Assembly (NCBI GenBank): GCA_002347815.1
Contig: DDXV01000062.1
Location: 104,050 to 125,773 of the forward strand
DNA length: 21,724 bases
Reading direction: 5' to 3'
DNA from: Syntrophaceae bacterium UBA2251
GTDB taxonomy: Bacteria; Desulfobacterota; Syntrophia; Syntrophales; UBA2251
Position 1 is the stretch's first letter, and each line of letters opens with the position of its first letter. This document shows, piece by piece, positions 6,961 through 14,744 of the stretch. The notes beneath the pieces were generated by a model. The model was not told the origin of the DNA and did no database searches. It saw only the letters and a list, made by a program, of their open reading frames with translations. Made by a program: the position numbers and the translations under genes.

Positions 6961-8631
6961 ATGAAAAAGACCTTTCTCCAATATCAAGCGATCTTGCTCT
7001 GTCTATTGTTGTCTGTCATGATTGTCTGGTTATATGGGCCTGTCCGGCATTATGAATTCATTGATTATGACGATAATATCTATGTTTTTGACAATCCCAT
7101 GATTCAGAAAGGGTTTTCCGGCAAAACCATCCTATGGGCCTTTGAGGACACCCATGCCGGACATTGGCACCCTTTGACGTGGCTGACTCATATGCTCGAC
7201 TGGCAGCTCTTCGGGAAAAACGCCGGCGGGCATCACTGGACCAATGTCATTCTTCATATATTGAATACCATTCTCATTTTCCTGATTTTCAGACGGATGA
7301 CGGGGGAGGCTTATAAAAGCTTTTTCGTTGCGGCCCTCTTTGCTGTTCATCCCATGAATGTCGAATCTGTGGCCTGGATCGCGGAAAGAAAGAATCTCTT
7401 GGGCATATTTCTGGGATTCCTGACAATCATGGCCTATCTCCATTATCTCGATAAAGTAACCGCAACGCGGTACATGGTCGTCATTTTGTGTTTTTCTGCA
7501 AGTCTCTTATCGAAGCCGGTTGTGGTTACTCTACCATTTGTTCTGCTCCTTCTGGATTTCTGGCCCTTAAACCGTATGAAAGGCATCGATCTGAAAATAG
7601 CGTTATCGGGGAAGGCAAGGAAACCTCAAACATTCTATTACCTATTGATGGAAAAAATACCCCTTCTCGTTTTATCATTGTGTTCCGTTATCATTACGAT
7701 TTCCGCAGCACAAAAAGAATCTGCCATAAAAGATCTTATAGGATTTCCTTGGGATGCCCGCATTTCAAATGCATTTGCTTCCTATGCTGAATATATTTAT
7801 AAACTTTTCTGGCCGTCAGGGCTTGCTGTCTTTTATCCGTTTCGTGAGATGATGCCTCTTGGATATATTGTGTTGGTTATAATGGTCATTATTTCCATGA
7901 CGGTATTCGTTTTTTGGACTGCCAAACGTAATCCCTATCTCACAGTTGGATGGCTGTGGTATCTGGGGACGAATATCCCTACAATCGGAATCATTCAAGC
8001 TGGGATCCAATCGATGGCTGACCGTTATGTTTATCTTACAGCCATTGGCCTATTCATAATGATTGCCTGGGGGATTCCAGATTTCTTCCAAAGAAGATGC
8101 TGGCCTAAGCGCGTCTATGTGGTTCAAGCTTATGTAGTTGTTATTGCTTTGTCTTTTGTCGCATCCATACAGGTGCAATACTGGCAGAACAGCATGCGAT
8201 TATTCAACCGTGCCATTGAAGTAACGAAGAACAATACGATTGCTCTGCATGGTTTGGGAAATGTATTTCTAAATCAAAATGATTTGGCACAGGCAAAACG
8301 ATGTTTTTTCGATTCGATAAGGGCCAGACCGGAAAATGCTGATGTCCGCATTAGCCTGGGGACGGTCTATTTGCGAGAAGGGAACTTGGAAATGGCTGCC
8401 AAAGAGTTTACAACGGCCCTTCAATTGCGGTCAAACCGGACAACGACAGAAAAGGCACACAATAATTTGGGCGTGGTTCGGGCAAATCAAGGCAGATTTG
8501 AAGAAGCGGTTGTGCACTTCCAGGCTGCCTTAAAAAGCAACCCCGAATATGGCACGGCAAAGAGCAATTTGTCCCTTGCGAAAGAAAATCTTATACGGAT
8601 TCAGAGAACAAAAACGATGGCGAGGGAATAA
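6961..8631 (+). CDS. GT-C-like membrane protein with C-terminal TPRs (TMTC-like), member 4
   Basis: This 556-residue protein is the shortest member. The acidic pair is D37-D38 (FIDYDDNIYV). The core motif at 130 reads HPMNVESVAWIAERKNLL. The second His of HP.H is Asn here, and RKD has become RKN, a departure from members 2, 3 and 5. KPVVVTLPFVLLLLDFWP and MADRYVYL follow as expected. Only about three TPRs are present (424 to about 540). The ATG at 6961 lies 7 bp after the previous stop with no clear Shine-Dalgarno, so coupling is likely. The conserved framework argues for a working glycosyltransferase, while the loop changes suggest a different substrate or reduced activity; this cannot be settled from sequence. 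Confidence 0.8.
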   Translation: MKKTFLQYQAILLCLLLSVMIVWLYGPVRHYEFIDYDDNIYVFDNPMIQKGFSGKTILWAFEDTHAGHWHPLTWLTHMLDWQLFGKNAGGHHWTNVILHILNTILIFLIFRRMTGEAYKSFFVAALFAVHPMNVESVAWIAERKNLLGIFLGFLTIMAYLHYLDKVTATRYMVVILCFSASLLSKPVVVTLPFVLLLLDFWPLNRMKGIDLKIALSGKARKPQTFYYLLMEKIPLLVLSLCSVIITISAAQKESAIKDLIGFPWDARISNAFASYAEYIYKLFWPSGLAVFYPFREMMPLGYIVLVIMVIISMTVFVFWTAKRNPYLTVGWLWYLGTNIPTIGIIQAGIQSMADRYVYLTAIGLFIMIAWGIPDFFQRRCWPKRVYVVQAYVVVIALSFVASIQVQYWQNSMRLFNRAIEVTKNNTIALHGLGNVFLNQNDLAQAKRCFFDSIRARPENADVRISLGTVYLREGNLEMAAKEFTTALQLRSNRTTTEKAHNNLGVVRANQGRFEEAVVHFQAALKSNPEYGTAKSNLSLAKENLIRIQRTKTMARE

Positions 8632-8642
8632 AAGAAGGCGCC

Positions 8643-10097
8643 ATGGATAAATCCAATTCATTGTCAGAATCAACAGCTGAAAGTTATCGATGTCAGCGCA
8701 CTCGCCATTGGGATGAGATTGCCAGGAAAATGGATAGCTGGACGGGGTGTGGGGGGTACTATCATAAACGCCTGGTAGAGGTATACAGATCCATCATCCC
8801 GTCCGGCCGGAGAATTCTTGAAATCGGTTGCGCCCGGGGAGATCTATTGGCAGCCCTGGATCCTTCATTCGGTGTAGGCATTGATTTCTCGCCTGAAATG
8901 ATCGCACGGGCACGCAGCAGGCATCCCCAGTTCACATTTATCGAAAGGGACGCCAATGACCTGCTGATAGAGGAGTCGTTCGATTATATAGTTCTTTCTG
9001 ATCTCGTAAATGACCTGTGGGATGTCCAGAAGGTTTTGAAGGGTGTATTGCAATGTGCGACTTCACGCACCAGGGTCGTGATCAACACTTACAGCCGCCT
9101 TTGGGAATTGCCGCTTTTGGCAGTAAAAGAACTCGGACTGGCAAAACCGACACTCCTACAGAACTGGTTGACGGTTGATGATATTGCTGGTCTGATGCAT
9201 CTTGCCAATATGGAGGTCATATCGCATTGGGAAGAAATACTCTGGCCCGTCAATACACCCATCCTGTCTCCATTGCTGAACAAAGTGATTGTGAAGCTGT
9301 GGCCGTTCAAATGGTTTGCTTTGAGCCATTTCATTATCGCCGCACCCGCTTTTCCAGCTGCAAAAATCATCAGTGAGAAACCCCTGGTGTCTGTCATCGT
9401 TCCCGCCCGTAACGAGGCCGGCAACATTGCACAGATCTTTTCGCGGGTTCCCGACATGGGGCAGGGCACGGAGATGGTTTTTGTGGAAGGGCATTCGACG
9501 GATGACACCTATGAGGTCATCGAACGAGAAATAACCAAACATCCCGATAGGAAAAGCCTGCTGATCCGGCAGAACGGGAAAGGGAAGGGTGATGCCGTAC
9601 GGTTGGGCATGTCGCGGGCTCGTGGTGATATCTTCATGATCCTGGATGCGGACCTGACGGTTCCGCCCGAAGATCTGCCGCGATTTTATGACGCCCTGGT
9701 GACTCGTAAAGGAGAATTCATCAATGGCGTAAGGCTGGTGTACCCCATGGAAAAAGAGGCGATGCGTTTTGCGAACCTTTTGGGAAATAAGTTTTTCAGT
9801 CTGATTTTTTCCTGGCTCCTGGGACAGCCCATCAAAGACACCCTCTGCGGTACGAAGGTCCTCTGGAAGGCCGATTATGAGCGTATTGCTGCCAATCGCT
9901 CGTATTTTGGCGATTTTGATCCTTTTGGCGATTTTGATCTTCTGTTCGGGGCTGCAAAACTGAATCTCAGGATTTGCGAATTGCCGGTGCGTTATGGCGG
10001 GCGGACGTACGGGACAACCAATATCGAAAGATGGCGTCACGGTTGGCTTCTCTTGCGCATGGTCCTGTTTGCCTTGAAGAGGATTAAGTTCGTATGA
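8643..10097 (+). CDS. SAM methyltransferase fused to a DPM1-like GT2 glycosyltransferase
   Basis: This 484-residue protein has two catalytic domains. Residues about 20-200 form a class I SAM methyltransferase: motif I is ILEIGCARG (58-66) and the acidic end of strand beta-2 is GVGIDFSPEMI. Residues 247 to about 455 form a GT2 domain of the dolichyl-phosphate-mannose-synthase type, with PLVSVIVPARNEAGN, a nucleotide-binding NGKGKGDAVRLGM and the metal-binding DADL (335-338) followed by PPEDLP. The C-terminus (RWRHGWLLLRM) is amphipathic and lacks the extra membrane helices of some DPM synthases. DPM1-type enzymes make polyprenyl-phosphate sugars, exactly the donor type GT-C enzymes use, so this is the likely donor supplier for the neighbouring array. 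The methyltransferase may modify the sugar or lipid; that part is inference. AAGG 5 bases before the ATG is a good ribosome-binding site. It overlaps the next gene by 4 bases (ATGA). Confidence 0.82.
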   Translation: MDKSNSLSESTAESYRCQRTRHWDEIARKMDSWTGCGGYYHKRLVEVYRSIIPSGRRILEIGCARGDLLAALDPSFGVGIDFSPEMIARARSRHPQFTFIERDANDLLIEESFDYIVLSDLVNDLWDVQKVLKGVLQCATSRTRVVINTYSRLWELPLLAVKELGLAKPTLLQNWLTVDDIAGLMHLANMEVISHWEEILWPVNTPILSPLLNKVIVKLWPFKWFALSHFIIAAPAFPAAKIISEKPLVSVIVPARNEAGNIAQIFSRVPDMGQGTEMVFVEGHSTDDTYEVIEREITKHPDRKSLLIRQNGKGKGDAVRLGMSRARGDIFMILDADLTVPPEDLPRFYDALVTRKGEFINGVRLVYPMEKEAMRFANLLGNKFFSLIFSWLLGQPIKDTLCGTKVLWKADYERIAANRSYFGDFDPFGDFDLLFGAAKLNLRICELPVRYGGRTYGTTNIERWRHGWLLLRMVLFALKRIKFV

Positions 10098-10861
10098 AGC
10101 GGAACGATCGAGCCATTCGTGAAATAGATCACGGCAGAAGACTGGCGCTGGGAGATGCAGAGCGGACATGGGGATGGAATACACCGGCGGGGTTACAGCG
10201 CGTCTTCCGTCGGGGAAGGTTGATCATGGAAATGTCCGGCATGTGCCCCGGGAAAACCGTTCTTGAGATCGGATGTGGGACCGGCCTTTTTACGGAAATG
10301 TTTGCAAAGAGCGGTGCTCATATTGTCGCGCTCGATATTTCCGGAGATTTGCTGAGAAGAGCCCGGGCCAGGAACATCCCTGAGCATCAGGCTCGTTTTC
10401 TCGAGATGTCTTTTGAGAATGAATCTCTTCAGGGACATTTCGATGCTGTGATCGGGTCATCCATCCTCCATCATCTGAATATACGACCTGCCCTGAGGAG
10501 GATTCGAAGTTTGCTGAAGCCCGGTGCACCCATGGTCTTTGCCGAGCCAAACATGCTCAATCCACAGATTATGATCCAAAAAAATGTTCCCTGGATCAAA
10601 AAGAAATTGGGAGATTTGCCTGACGAGGATGCGTTTTTCCTGTGGTCCTTCCGTCGGATGCTTGTGGATGCGGGTTTTTGCTCCATCACTTTACGACCCT
10701 TCGACTGGTTGCACCCATCGACGCCGCCCATGCTCATTCCGACCGTTTGCCGCCTGGGGGTCTTTTTGGAAAAAGTGCCACTGGTACGTCACTTCGCCGG
10801 GTCACTGCTCATCTCGGCCATCCGCGCACCGGAGAACATTGAAAGGTGTTCATCAGAATGA
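10094..10861 (+). CDS. Class I SAM-dependent methyltransferase
   Basis: This 255-residue soluble methyltransferase has motif I TVLEIGCGTGLF (55-66), an acidic residue at the end of beta-2 (VALDIS), and FDAVIGSSILHHL as motif II/III. LLKPGAPMVFAEPN follows, typical of the UbiG/Methyltransf_11-like group. The C-terminal third (FLEKVPLVRHFAGSLLISA) is hydrophobic and may touch the membrane. Its start overlaps the previous stop (ATGA), and its own stop overlaps the next start (ATGA), so it is locked into the operon between the GT2 fusion and the fifth GT-C/TPR gene. The substrate is unknown; a sugar, nucleotide sugar or polyprenyl-linked intermediate would fit. Confidence 0.8.
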   Translation: MKRNDRAIREIDHGRRLALGDAERTWGWNTPAGLQRVFRRGRLIMEMSGMCPGKTVLEIGCGTGLFTEMFAKSGAHIVALDISGDLLRRARARNIPEHQARFLEMSFENESLQGHFDAVIGSSILHHLNIRPALRRIRSLLKPGAPMVFAEPNMLNPQIMIQKNVPWIKKKLGDLPDEDAFFLWSFRRMLVDAGFCSITLRPFDWLHPSTPPMLIPTVCRLGVFLEKVPLVRHFAGSLLISAIRAPENIERCSSE

Positions 10862-12798
10862 GTGAACGGACGCATATGAACGGTGCAAAGCAAACGCAGA
10901 GCTTCACGCAGCATAAAGAGTTGCTTGTGGCGCTGCTTCTGGCAGCAGCTGTGCTGGCAGTTTACTGGCCCGTCCAGAATTTCAACTTCATCGAATTCGA
11001 CGACAGCGCCTATATCACAGATAATATTCATATTAAAACTGAATCCAGCCATGATGCTCTGATCTGGGCATTTCAGGACATCCATACGGGATACTGGCAT
11101 CCGTTGACCTGGATATCTCATGTAATCGATTACCGGTTATACCGGTTGAACGCGGGTGGACATCATTGGACTAGCGTCCTCTTCCATATGGCCAATACCA
11201 TTATTCTGCTCATGGTTTTTTATAGAATGACAGGTGCCTTATGGAAATCCGCATTCGTCGCCGGATGTTTTGCACTTCATCCCATGCATGTGGAATCCGT
11301 CGCCTGGGTAGCAGAGCGCAAGGATGTATTGAGCACCTTCTTTTTGTTTCTGACCATCGGCTGCTATTTGAATTATCTTAACAAAAGGAATCTTGCGAGA
11401 TACTGCCTGATGCTGATCTGTTATTCCTTGAGTCTCCTGTCCAAACCCATGGTGGTAACCCTGCCGTTTGTCCTTCTGCTTCTGGATTACTGGCCACTGA
11501 AGCGGTTTGGAATCGAAAATTTCCGCTGGGATACTGCTTGGCATCTGATCCGGGAAAAGATTCCCCTGTTCTTGCTGTCCATTTTGGTGATCGGGATAAC
11601 GTTGGTGGCGGCGGCAAAAAAATCGAATATGTTGCCTTTTGATATTCTGCCCGTGACATCCCGGATTGCCAACGCCCTGGTAGCATATGGAAGATATTTG
11701 CAGAAAGCTTTTTTCCCTGCAGATATGTCTGTTTTCTATCCATACGCGTTTGATATTTCATGGCCAGTGGTGGTCAGTATCGGTCTCAGCCTCCTGATCG
11801 CCTCAGGTTTAATGATAATGTACATAAAGCGATTTCCGTATTTGATCGTCGGCTGGCTGTGGTTTTTAGGGGTTTTGCTTCCTGCCATCGGGCTGGTTCA
11901 ATCAGGTGCTCAGGCCATGGCCGACCGTTATACTTATGTGTCCTACATCGGCCTTTCTGTCATGATTGCCTGGGGTGTTCCTGATCTCCTCAGTGGCATC
12001 AGGTTTCGTAAAAGACTTATGGCAGTCATGGCCGTTGCAACATTGTCCGTTTTGGTTATATTGAGCTGGATCCAAATTCAGTATTGGCAGAATTCGGGAA
12101 CCCTGTTTCAACGGGCCATAGAAGTGACTGGGAGGAATTTTCTGGCTGAGGCGACTTTGGGAGCCTACCTCATCAGGCAAGGAAAATATGAAGAGGCACA
12201 GATCAGGCTGCATAAAGCCCTGGAAATCAATCCCAACTATGACCGCATATACAATTACCTGGGCATCACGCTGGTTCATCAAAGGCGATTTGATGAGGCT
12301 CTGGAGCAGTATGGAAAGGCCCTGGCGATCAACTCGACCAACCCTGATGTTCATTTTAATATCGGAGGTGCATATTATGCGATGGGGAAAACAGGGGAAG
12401 CCGTGCGTGAATTTAGAACGACCGTTGCACTCCAGCGGGACCATATGGAAGGCAGAAGAAACCTGGCATTGATTTTGTCGATGCAGGGGAAAACAGATGA
12501 GGCCATAGGCCATTATCGTGAGATGTTAAAATTGAAACCGAATGACGCCGATACGCTGAATGATATTGGGGTAGCCTTGGCCCGTAAAGGAGCATTCGGA
12601 CAGGCGGAGAAGTATTTCATGGAGGCTTTCCACATCAATCCGAAGAACCCTGATATCTCTGTCAATATGGGGATCGCACTGGTTGCTCAAGGTCGCTGGC
12701 CAGAAGCTGTCAGGCACTTTGAAGAGGCGCTGCGCCAAGATCCGGGCAATGAAAGTGCTTTGCGCTATATGAAGAGCGCACTAAGGTATAAAAGATAA
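10858..12798 (+). CDS. GT-C-like membrane protein with C-terminal TPRs (TMTC-like), member 5
   Basis: This 646-residue protein is the longest of the family here. The acidic pair is D48-D49 (FIEFDDSAYI), and the core HPMHVESVAWVAERKDVL starts at about 141. It shares WHPLTWISH, KPMVVTLPFVLLLLDYWP and MADRYTYV with members 2-4. About six TPRs run from residue 426 to the C-terminus, including LEINPNYDRIYNYLGITL and LKLKPNDADTLNDIGVAL. It is separated from members 1-4 by the two methyltransferase genes, showing that the array was either split by insertion or built by non-tandem copying. ATG 10858 overlaps the preceding stop. A GTG at 10846 in the same frame is possible, but the ATGA coupling matches other junctions of this operon. 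The gene after it starts 37 bp later. Confidence 0.82.
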   Translation: MSERTHMNGAKQTQSFTQHKELLVALLLAAAVLAVYWPVQNFNFIEFDDSAYITDNIHIKTESSHDALIWAFQDIHTGYWHPLTWISHVIDYRLYRLNAGGHHWTSVLFHMANTIILLMVFYRMTGALWKSAFVAGCFALHPMHVESVAWVAERKDVLSTFFLFLTIGCYLNYLNKRNLARYCLMLICYSLSLLSKPMVVTLPFVLLLLDYWPLKRFGIENFRWDTAWHLIREKIPLFLLSILVIGITLVAAAKKSNMLPFDILPVTSRIANALVAYGRYLQKAFFPADMSVFYPYAFDISWPVVVSIGLSLLIASGLMIMYIKRFPYLIVGWLWFLGVLLPAIGLVQSGAQAMADRYTYVSYIGLSVMIAWGVPDLLSGIRFRKRLMAVMAVATLSVLVILSWIQIQYWQNSGTLFQRAIEVTGRNFLAEATLGAYLIRQGKYEEAQIRLHKALEINPNYDRIYNYLGITLVHQRRFDEALEQYGKALAINSTNPDVHFNIGGAYYAMGKTGEAVREFRTTVALQRDHMEGRRNLALILSMQGKTDEAIGHYREMLKLKPNDADTLNDIGVALARKGAFGQAEKYFMEAFHINPKNPDISVNMGIALVAQGRWPEAVRHFEEALRQDPGNESALRYMKSALRYKR

Positions 12799-12835
12799 AT
12801 GATATTGATGATATATTAGGATAGAAAACATTCAT

Positions 12836-13954
12836 ATGAACGACAATTGCACCCATCGCCTGCGCATTTTATTTATTTCCCGGGCATTCCCGCCTGTCAT
12901 CGGTGGAATTGAAAAACAGAATTTTGAAATATATAGAAATATTAGCGAATTAGCTGATGTTACACTTGTCGCTAATCGACATGGGAAACTCTTTTTGCCG
13001 TTGTTTCTGCCGTATGCTATTATCCTATCGCTTTGGCAAGCTCACCGATACGATGCGATTCTACTGGGAGATGGAGTGCTGGCAATCGTGGCCTGGGTCT
13101 TGCGCTTGGTACATCCGTGGCCACTCGTGTTCTGCATACTTCACGGACTTGATCTTACCTATTCCGTGTCGTTCTATCAATGCTGTTGGGTTCGACGGTT
13201 TATGCCCGCTGTGGATGTTCTGCTTCCGGTCAGTCGGCGGACCGCCATCGAAGTTTCCAACCGAGGCCTTCGTGCGGATCGTTGCCACATCATTCCCAAT
13301 GGTGTAAATCCTGACGAATGTAGTGAAGATTACAACCACAAGCGACTCGATCACTTGCTAGGATCCCAAGTCGGAAACCGACACATCATTCTTACAGTGG
13401 GTCGCCTTATAGAACGGAAGGGTGTACTCTGGTTTGTAGAAAATGTCCTTCCTGAGCTCGATCAAGATATAATTTATGTCGTTGCAGGCGATGGTCCAAT
13501 GCGAAAAAGAATAGAAAAAAGCATTGTACAGCGAGGACTGGACTCACGTGTTTTTCTGCTCGGGCAGGTCGACGATTGTGATCTGCACATGCTCTACGCA
13601 GCCGCCGAAATCTATGTGCAGCCAAATATCCCTATAGAGGGTGACATGGAGGGGTTTGGGTTGGTAGTGCTCGAGGCTGGAGCATCCGGCTTGCCCGTTA
13701 TTGCGTCACGCCTTGAAGGTTTGGCTGATGCCATTTCCGAGGGGGATAACGGACAGCTATTGACCCCGGGCCGAGCTGATGAATATGTGGCACAAATTCA
13801 TGCACTGGTTCACGATGAAGAAACTCGTCATGCCAAAGGCCAACGAGCCATGGCTTATGTGCGCCAGCATTTTCAATGGAAATCGATTGCATGCAGATAC
13901 GTGGAGACATTTGGAATATATCTGGATAATGTTTTTGTTGAAATGCAAATGTGA
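12836..13954 (+). CDS. GT4-family glycosyltransferase
   Basis: This 372-residue cytosolic GT-B enzyme uses nucleotide-sugar donors. The N-terminal half has the GT4 acceptor-side loop SRAFPPVIGGIEKQ (15-28) and a hinge region VSRRTAIEV..RG..ADRCHIIPNGVNP. The C-terminal half has ILTVGRLIERKG (185-196) and VVAGDGP. The EX7E motif is E272 and E280 (EGFGLVVLE), which binds the donor ribose and phosphate. Family members transfer mannose, glucose, galactose or GlcNAc; the specificity here cannot be read. It lies 37 bp after member 5 and overlaps the next methyltransferase gene by 4 bases (GTGA), so it probably belongs to the same transcript. It could extend a glycan on a lipid carrier or act on surface polysaccharide. 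Confidence 0.88.
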   Translation: MNDNCTHRLRILFISRAFPPVIGGIEKQNFEIYRNISELADVTLVANRHGKLFLPLFLPYAIILSLWQAHRYDAILLGDGVLAIVAWVLRLVHPWPLVFCILHGLDLTYSVSFYQCCWVRRFMPAVDVLLPVSRRTAIEVSNRGLRADRCHIIPNGVNPDECSEDYNHKRLDHLLGSQVGNRHIILTVGRLIERKGVLWFVENVLPELDQDIIYVVAGDGPMRKRIEKSIVQRGLDSRVFLLGQVDDCDLHMLYAAAEIYVQPNIPIEGDMEGFGLVVLEAGASGLPVIASRLEGLADAISEGDNGQLLTPGRADEYVAQIHALVHDEETRHAKGQRAMAYVRQHFQWKSIACRYVETFGIYLDNVFVEMQM

Positions 13955-14700
13955 GTAAATCAATGCTTCAGTCATATTTTAAAAAACTGTATCGACGAAC
14001 TATGGATGAATCGTATAAATTTGCATTTGAAGAAATTGCCAATTCGCTCATCGGGGGTGGCCGTTGCCTCGATTGCGGGGCAGGGGAAGGATATTCTTAT
14101 GACAGAATCAATACGTTAATCGATTTTAATAAATCATCCTATCATGGTATTGAATGGAAACATGCAGATGTTCAACAGGCACAAAACCGACATCTTGATG
14201 TTATTCAGAGCGACCTGAACAAGAGACTGCCATTTGGTGATGGTCAGTTTCGTTGCGTTTTCGGGCTTTCTGTTCTGGAACATTTGCTGAACGGATGTGA
14301 ATTTATGAGGGAGTGTCATAGGGTATTGGAAAAAGCTGGAACAATAATTTTGCTGACACCCAACATCAGTACATATTTTACCATTACGTTATTATTCATA
14401 GGGAAAATGCCGTCAAGCGGGCCTCATCCGGATTCGAATGCGTTGTTGACTGAAGAAGAAATATTCAAAGTCAGCAGTGAGAAATCAATTTATGACACCG
14501 AATCAGAAATGCCAGCACATCGTCACCTCGTAGTTTTTAGTTATCGGGTATTAAAAAAATATCTTTCCATGGTTGGTTTCTCTAAGGTTCAGGGTTATGG
14601 CTTCGGTTTGTATCCATTTCCGAATATTTTGCAGCCGATGTTGGAAAAAATGGATCCATGGCACTGTCATCAAATGGTCTTTATAGCTAAAAAGGACTAA
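13951..14700 (+). CDS. Class I SAM-dependent methyltransferase (last gene of the plus block)
   Basis: This 249-residue protein has a class I methyltransferase core. Motif I is CLDCGAGEGY (39-48), a Cys variant of the usual LDxGxGxG. NKRLPFGDGQFRCVFGLSVLEHL follows, then RVLEKAGTIILLTPN, as in glycan-locus methyltransferases. A hydrophobic patch (YFTITLLFIG) follows, as in membrane-associated members. GTG at 13951 overlaps the previous TGA; ATG 13963 is a possible alternative. Composition is more AT-rich than in the GT-C genes. It ends 44 bp from the stop of the convergent minus-strand operon, with no obvious terminator hairpin. The substrate is unknown, probably a glycan or sugar nucleotide. 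Confidence 0.8.
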   Translation: MSKSMLQSYFKKLYRRTMDESYKFAFEEIANSLIGGGRCLDCGAGEGYSYDRINTLIDFNKSSYHGIEWKHADVQQAQNRHLDVIQSDLNKRLPFGDGQFRCVFGLSVLEHLLNGCEFMRECHRVLEKAGTIILLTPNISTYFTITLLFIGKMPSSGPHPDSNALLTEEEIFKVSSEKSIYDTESEMPAHRHLVVFSYRVLKKYLSMVGFSKVQGYGFGLYPFPNILQPMLEKMDPWHCHQMVFIAKKD

Positions 14701-14744
14701 CGAAGCAACGCAGGTATAAAATTTTCACTAGACCTAGAAATCAT
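14701..14744. other. Convergent junction between plus and minus blocks
   Basis: Forty-four bases separate the stop codons of two convergent operons. No stem of useful length followed by a T run is visible on either strand, so transcripts may overlap. Confidence 0.5.

Noticed and set aside
9156..10184. A long (342-residue) open frame on the minus strand opposite the methyltransferase-GT2 gene
   Set aside because: Its translation has no recognisable motif and it lies wholly over strongly supported plus-strand domains; it is a shadow frame.
1463..12798. O-antigen ligase/polymerase (Wzy, WaaL) or PilO/TfpO-type pilin glycosyltransferases
   Set aside because: The first-loop acidic pair, HP.HVESVAW core and C-terminal TPRs are TMTC-like; no Wzy_C-type large periplasmic loop pattern is seen.
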